From: Cyanobacteria bacterium UBA1221
GTDB taxonomy: Bacteria; Cyanobacteriota; Vampirovibrionia; Gastranaerophilales; Gastranaerophilaceae
Direction: 5' to 3'
Length of the DNA: 14,926 bases
Assembly (NCBI GenBank): GCA_002309425.1
Contig: DBXD01000076.1
Location: forward strand, 1 to 14,926
The notes below the pieces were generated by a model. The model ran no database searches, was not told where the DNA came from, and saw only the letters and a program-made list of their open reading frames with translations. The position numbers and the translations under genes were made by a program. Shown in pieces: positions 13,841 through 14,926 of the stretch. Numbering within the stretch: position 1 is the stretch's first letter; the number at the start of each line of letters is the position of its first letter.

Positions 13841-14457
13841 AGCGGGGTATAATCAGAGTATATTAAACTTTTCCATTCTTTAAAGTAACTGATTTGAGTA
13901 GCCGAACCTGTCTTTATATATATACGGTTGAAAGATGTCAGCGGAACATCAATAGCAGAACATATTGCCGCTTTGATGACATCCGGATGCGTTACAATTA
14001 TAATGCGGTTTCCCTCATTTCTTTCGACAATCGATTCAATCTCATCCGAGATTCTTCTTACAAAATCCTTTATTGACTCAGCATCTTCAGGGGTAGGAAT
14101 TTCCGGATTATTAATGAAAGTTTTTAACTTATCGGGAAAATTTACTTCAATATTTTCAAAAGTCAGTCCGCTGAACCCGCCACAGCGTCTTGGTTTCAAA
14201 TCGACCGTTTCAAACATTTTTTTATAAACTTTTGAAATATATTTTGCCGTTTGAATACATCTCATTGCCGATGACGTGTATATAACATCATTTTTCACCT
14301 TACGCTTTTTTAAGTATTCACACAAGCGCTCAATTTCTTCAACCCCGTTTTCGTTTATCGGAGGATGATTTTCCATATCTGAAAATCGTCCTTCTTCGGA
14401 GAAAATCGTGCTGCCGTGACAAATAAAAGTTATTTTACATTTTCTGTCAAAATACAT
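13837..14457 (-). CDS. Histidine-phosphatase-family protein with altered RHG motif
   Basis: This 206-residue protein has the histidine phosphatase (phosphoglycerate-mutase-like) fold. The signature that normally reads RHGxT is CHGST here (13-17). The nucleophile His14 remains, but the adjacent phosphate-binding Arg is Cys13. Other matches are GRFSDMENHPPINENG (23-38), the second Arg in SSAMRCIQTA (Arg66), GGFSGLTFENI (93-103), PEDAESIKDFVRRI (123-136) and the second catalytic His in VTHPDVIKAA (His157). The acidic residue usually preceding the GxxxGL stretch is not obvious (RRCGGFSGL). So it may be a weak or altered phosphatase, or a phosphate-ester sensor. The ATG at 14457 has GAGGAA 7 bases upstream. 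It overlaps the radical SAM gene by 4 bases, tail to tail. The fold is confident; activity is uncertain. Confidence 0.85.
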   Translation of the reverse strand: MYFDRKCKITFICHGSTIFSEEGRFSDMENHPPINENGVEEIERLCEYLKKRKVKNDVIYTSSAMRCIQTAKYISKVYKKMFETVDLKPRRCGGFSGLTFENIEVNFPDKLKTFINNPEIPTPEDAESIKDFVRRISDEIESIVERNEGNRIIIVTHPDVIKAAICSAIDVPLTSFNRIYIKTGSATQISYFKEWKSLIYSDYTPL

Positions 14458-14480
14458 TTTCAGGTTCCTCGATTACGAAT

Positions 14481-14510
14481 ATTTTAACATAAATTTTAAT
14501 TTTGTTGTAA
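14481..14510 (-). promoter_or_regulatory. Weak candidate promoter of the phosphatase-like gene
   Basis: On the minus strand TAAAAT (14486-14481, 5 of 6) follows a poor -35 TTACAA (14510-14505) at 18 bp. It would start transcription shortly before the GAGGAA ribosome site. Only the -10 is convincing. Confidence 0.3.
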
Positions 14511-14513
14511 TAT
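14484..14513 (+). promoter_or_regulatory. Candidate promoter of the leuD-like gene
   Basis: TTAACA at 14484-14489 (5 of 6) has an 18-bp spacer to TAATAT at 14508-14513 (4 of 6). A start near 14520 gives a leader of about 18 bases holding AAGGAG (14526-14531). It overlaps the putative divergent promoter of the phosphatase-like gene. Confidence 0.45.
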
Positions 14514-14537
14514 AAAAGTACTAAAAAGGAGAAATTT

Positions 14538-14926
14538 ATGAGAGGAAAAACTTTTAAATTCGGTGATAATATTTCAACTGACCATATTGCGCCGGGCAGA
14601 TTATTCCATTTAAGGTCAAATTTGCCGGAATTTGCAAAACATGTGCTAGAAGATGCAGACCCGGAATTTGCATCAAAAGTACAAAGAGGAGATTTTGTTG
14701 TTGCCGGCAATAATTTTGGCTTGGGCTCATCGAGAGAACACGCACCTCAAATTATAAAACTGTCCGGTGTCGGTGCGGTTTTGGCAAAATCTTTTGCAAG
14801 AATTTTTTACAGAAACGCCATTAATATCGGTTTACTTGTCGTAGAATGTGATACAGACGGAATAAATGCCGGTGACGAACTGGATTTGGATATAGAAAAA
14901 GGAATTTTAACTGATTTAACTAACGG
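14538..14926 (+). CDS. leuD: 3-isopropylmalate dehydratase small subunit-like protein (partial)
   Basis: The gene starts at ATG 14538, with AAGGAG 6 bases upstream, and runs off the window with 129 codons visible and no stop. The product is the swivel (small) subunit of an aconitase-family hydro-lyase of the short, archaeal/bacterial two-subunit type. It carries FGDNISTDHIAPGR (8-21), the signature FGLGSSREHAP (60-70) and KSFARIFYRNAINIGL (84-99). With a LeuC-type iron-sulfur large subunit this would isomerise 2- to 3-isopropylmalate in leucine biosynthesis. The loop after the PGR, which sets the substrate in this family, is usually YL-containing but reads LFHLRS (22-27) here. A homoaconitase or dimethylmalate dehydratase role is therefore possible. 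No large-subunit gene is visible in the window. About 30 or more residues are probably missing beyond the edge. Confidence 0.85.
   Translation, partial: MRGKTFKFGDNISTDHIAPGRLFHLRSNLPEFAKHVLEDADPEFASKVQRGDFVVAGNNFGLGSSREHAPQIIKLSGVGAVLAKSFARIFYRNAINIGLLVVECDTDGINAGDELDLDIEKGILTDLTN

Noticed and set aside
14447..14745. Minus-strand open frames under the leuD-like gene
   Set aside because: They are shadows of the clear LeuD reading frame with its GSSREHAP signature.

Overview
This is a low-GC, gene-dense bacterial window with strong Shine-Dalgarno sites, sigma70-type promoters, tight operons and no mobile element, tRNA, rRNA or CRISPR array. The gene mix suggests a diderm relative of Cyanobacteria, such as the gut Gastranaerophilales/Melainabacteria: a CsaB-type pyruvyl transferase, a CHASE2 class III adenylate cyclase, independent phosphoglycerate mutase, a bacterial SNF2 ATPase, and several lineage-looking hypothetical proteins. 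This placement is inference; no marker gene in the window proves it.

Layout. Positions 1-182 hold a short GC-richer edge (1-50, unassigned), then an AT-rich promoter region. A small Gly/Asn/Tyr-rich hypothetical protein follows (183-596, +). A tightly overlapping minus-strand operon covers 3202 to 629: a divergent KDPG-aldolase-like protein, a PfkB-family (KDG-kinase-like) sugar kinase, and CsaB. It is divergent from a plus-strand signalling pair across a 52-bp gap in which the two predicted promoters overlap. The pair is a CHASE2 adenylate cyclase (3255-5216) and a membrane-anchored helical-repeat protein (5256-6110). A new promoter then serves gpmI (6221-7747), translationally linked to a large SNF2-family ATPase (7758-10727).

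A near-consensus promoter drives a secreted surface-adhesin-E-like protein (10807-11253). It ends at a perfect bidirectional hairpin terminator shared with a convergent glycine-zipper hypothetical protein (12130-11324). A radical SAM protein of unknown function (12302-13840, +) overlaps tail to tail with a degenerate histidine-phosphatase-family protein (14457-13837, -). The window ends inside a leuD-like aconitase-family small subunit (14538 to the edge, +).

How the genes fit together. CsaB and the sugar-acid pair share an operon, which may link 2-keto-3-deoxy sugar acid chemistry to surface polymer decoration. The cyclase and its helical-repeat neighbour look like a membrane cAMP sensing unit. 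GpmI and LeuD are housekeeping metabolism. The least explained material is the divergent aldolase/kinase pair, the glycine-zipper protein, the Gly/Asn-rich protein, the radical SAM protein, and the phosphatase-fold protein whose RHG motif reads CHG. I see no clear defence or mobile system.
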